Source of the DNA: Candidatus Zixiibacteriota bacterium
GTDB taxonomy: Bacteria; Zixibacteria; MSB-5A5; GN15; JAAZOE01
Assembly (NCBI GenBank): GCA_030588275.1
Contig: JAUUYJ010000160.1
Coordinates: forward strand, 1-6,018
Reading direction: 5' to 3'
DNA length: 6,018 nt
This document shows positions 5,411 to 6,018 of this stretch, in pieces. Position numbers and translations under genes: made by a program. The notes under the pieces are model-generated. The model did not search any database. It saw only the letters and a program-made list of their open reading frames with translations, and was not told the origin of the DNA. Every line of letters begins with the position of its first letter. Position 1 is the stretch's first letter.

Positions 5411-6007
5411 ATGGCTCAGATAAATGCTCAGATGGTGAAGGAACTGCGGGACAAAACCGGTGCCGGTATGATGGATTGCAAAAAGGCGTTGGGTGATTCA
5501 GATGGTGATATTGAAAAAGCTATCAAGCATCTTCGTGAAGCGGGGATTGCCTCGGCCGCCAAAAAATCAGGCCGAGCTACCAGTGAAGGGCTGATCTATT
5601 CCTACATTCATCCCGGTGATAAGCTGGGTGTCTTGGTTGAGATCAATTGTGAAACCGACTTTGTTGCACGCACCGATGATTTTCAATCTTTCGCCAAAGA
5701 TATTTGTATGCAGATCGCGGCAACCGACCCCCGCGTTGTTACGCGCGAAGAGGTGACCGAAGAACTGATCGCCTCTGAAAAAGATGTTTATCGCAATATT
5801 GCGTTAAAAGAGGGGAAGCCGGAAAAGATAGTCGAAAAGATTATTGAAGGGAAGATGGATAAATTCTTCAGCGAAGCATGTCTGATGGAACAACCGTTTG
5901 TCAAGGATACCGACAAGACAATTTCCGAATTGGTAACCGATAAGGTTGGTACGCTGGGAGAAAATATCAAGATTCGTCGCTTCGTTCGCTTTCGCCTGGG
6001 AGAATAA
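5411..6007 (+). CDS. tsf: Translation elongation factor Ts, short form
   Basis: EF-Ts is the guanine-nucleotide exchange factor that reloads EF-Tu with GTP. The 198-residue protein begins with the UBA-like domain, including LRDKTGAGMMDCKKAL (12-27) and DIEKAIKHLREAGIASAAKK (33-52). The core holds the EF-Tu-contacting motif CETDFVARTDDF (80-91), with TDFV at 82-85. The C-terminal part includes CLMEQPFVKD and the closing IRRFVRFRLGE. At this length it is the short type with a reduced core, as in Thermus, rather than the roughly 280-residue enteric form; the clean end and stop argue against truncation. ATG 5411 follows CAGGAG (5395-5400) by ten bases, a slightly long but usable spacing. The rpsB-tsf pairing is nearly universal in bacteria. 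Confidence 0.97.
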   Translation: MAQINAQMVKELRDKTGAGMMDCKKALGDSDGDIEKAIKHLREAGIASAAKKSGRATSEGLIYSYIHPGDKLGVLVEINCETDFVARTDDFQSFAKDICMQIAATDPRVVTREEVTEELIASEKDVYRNIALKEGKPEKIVEKIIEGKMDKFFSEACLMEQPFVKDTDKTISELVTDKVGTLGENIKIRRFVRFRLGE

Positions 6008-6018
6008 CCGATGGGGGA
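6008..6018 (+). other. Possible start of the next gene, cut by window end
   Basis: After the tsf stop the last bases read CCGATGGGGGA. The ATG at 6011 could begin a closely coupled gene, or GGGGGA could be the ribosome site of a start just outside the window. pyrH commonly follows tsf in bacteria, but two codons are too few to identify anything. Confidence 0.2.

Overview
The window is ordinary bacterial chromosome with all recognisable genes on the + strand. Base composition and codon use look even throughout (judged by eye, not computed), and I see no insertion sequence, phage gene, CRISPR array, tRNA or rRNA. Gene order rplM-rpsI-rpsB-tsf, strong Shine-Dalgarno sites and a classical sigma70 promoter indicate a Gram-negative-type bacterium. 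Several deep-branching phyla, including relatives of the FCB group, have this order. The lineage is an inference; the sequence alone does not fix it.

Region 1 (1-2635) is a tightly packed metabolic run: the C-terminal part of an AMP-forming acyl-CoA synthetase, a YjbQ-family protein, an MtnA-type sugar-phosphate isomerase, and a 193-residue protein I do not recognise. The first junction is a 4-base ATGA overlap and the second has a 1-base gap, so these three genes are almost certainly co-transcribed and partly translationally coupled. The fourth follows after 31 bases. No clear intrinsic terminator follows it.

Region 2 (2636-3451) is a single-gene unit: an AT-rich upstream region with a TATAAT box and two small dyads, then an AhpC-type 2-Cys peroxiredoxin with both cysteines, closed by a textbook intrinsic terminator.

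Region 3 (3452-6018) is a translation operon: a strong promoter with an A-rich UP-like element, then L13, S9, a 102-base gap with a nested RNA fold in front of S2, then S2 and a short-form EF-Ts. The window ends 11 bases after tsf, possibly at the start of the next gene. L13/S9 and S2/EF-Ts are thus probably made from one transcript, with the structured leader a candidate point for separate control of rpsB-tsf.

I do not see a convincing novel system. The items most worth a second look are the folded rpsB leader, the uncharacterised protein downstream of mtnA, and the pairing of yjbQ with an mtnA homologue.
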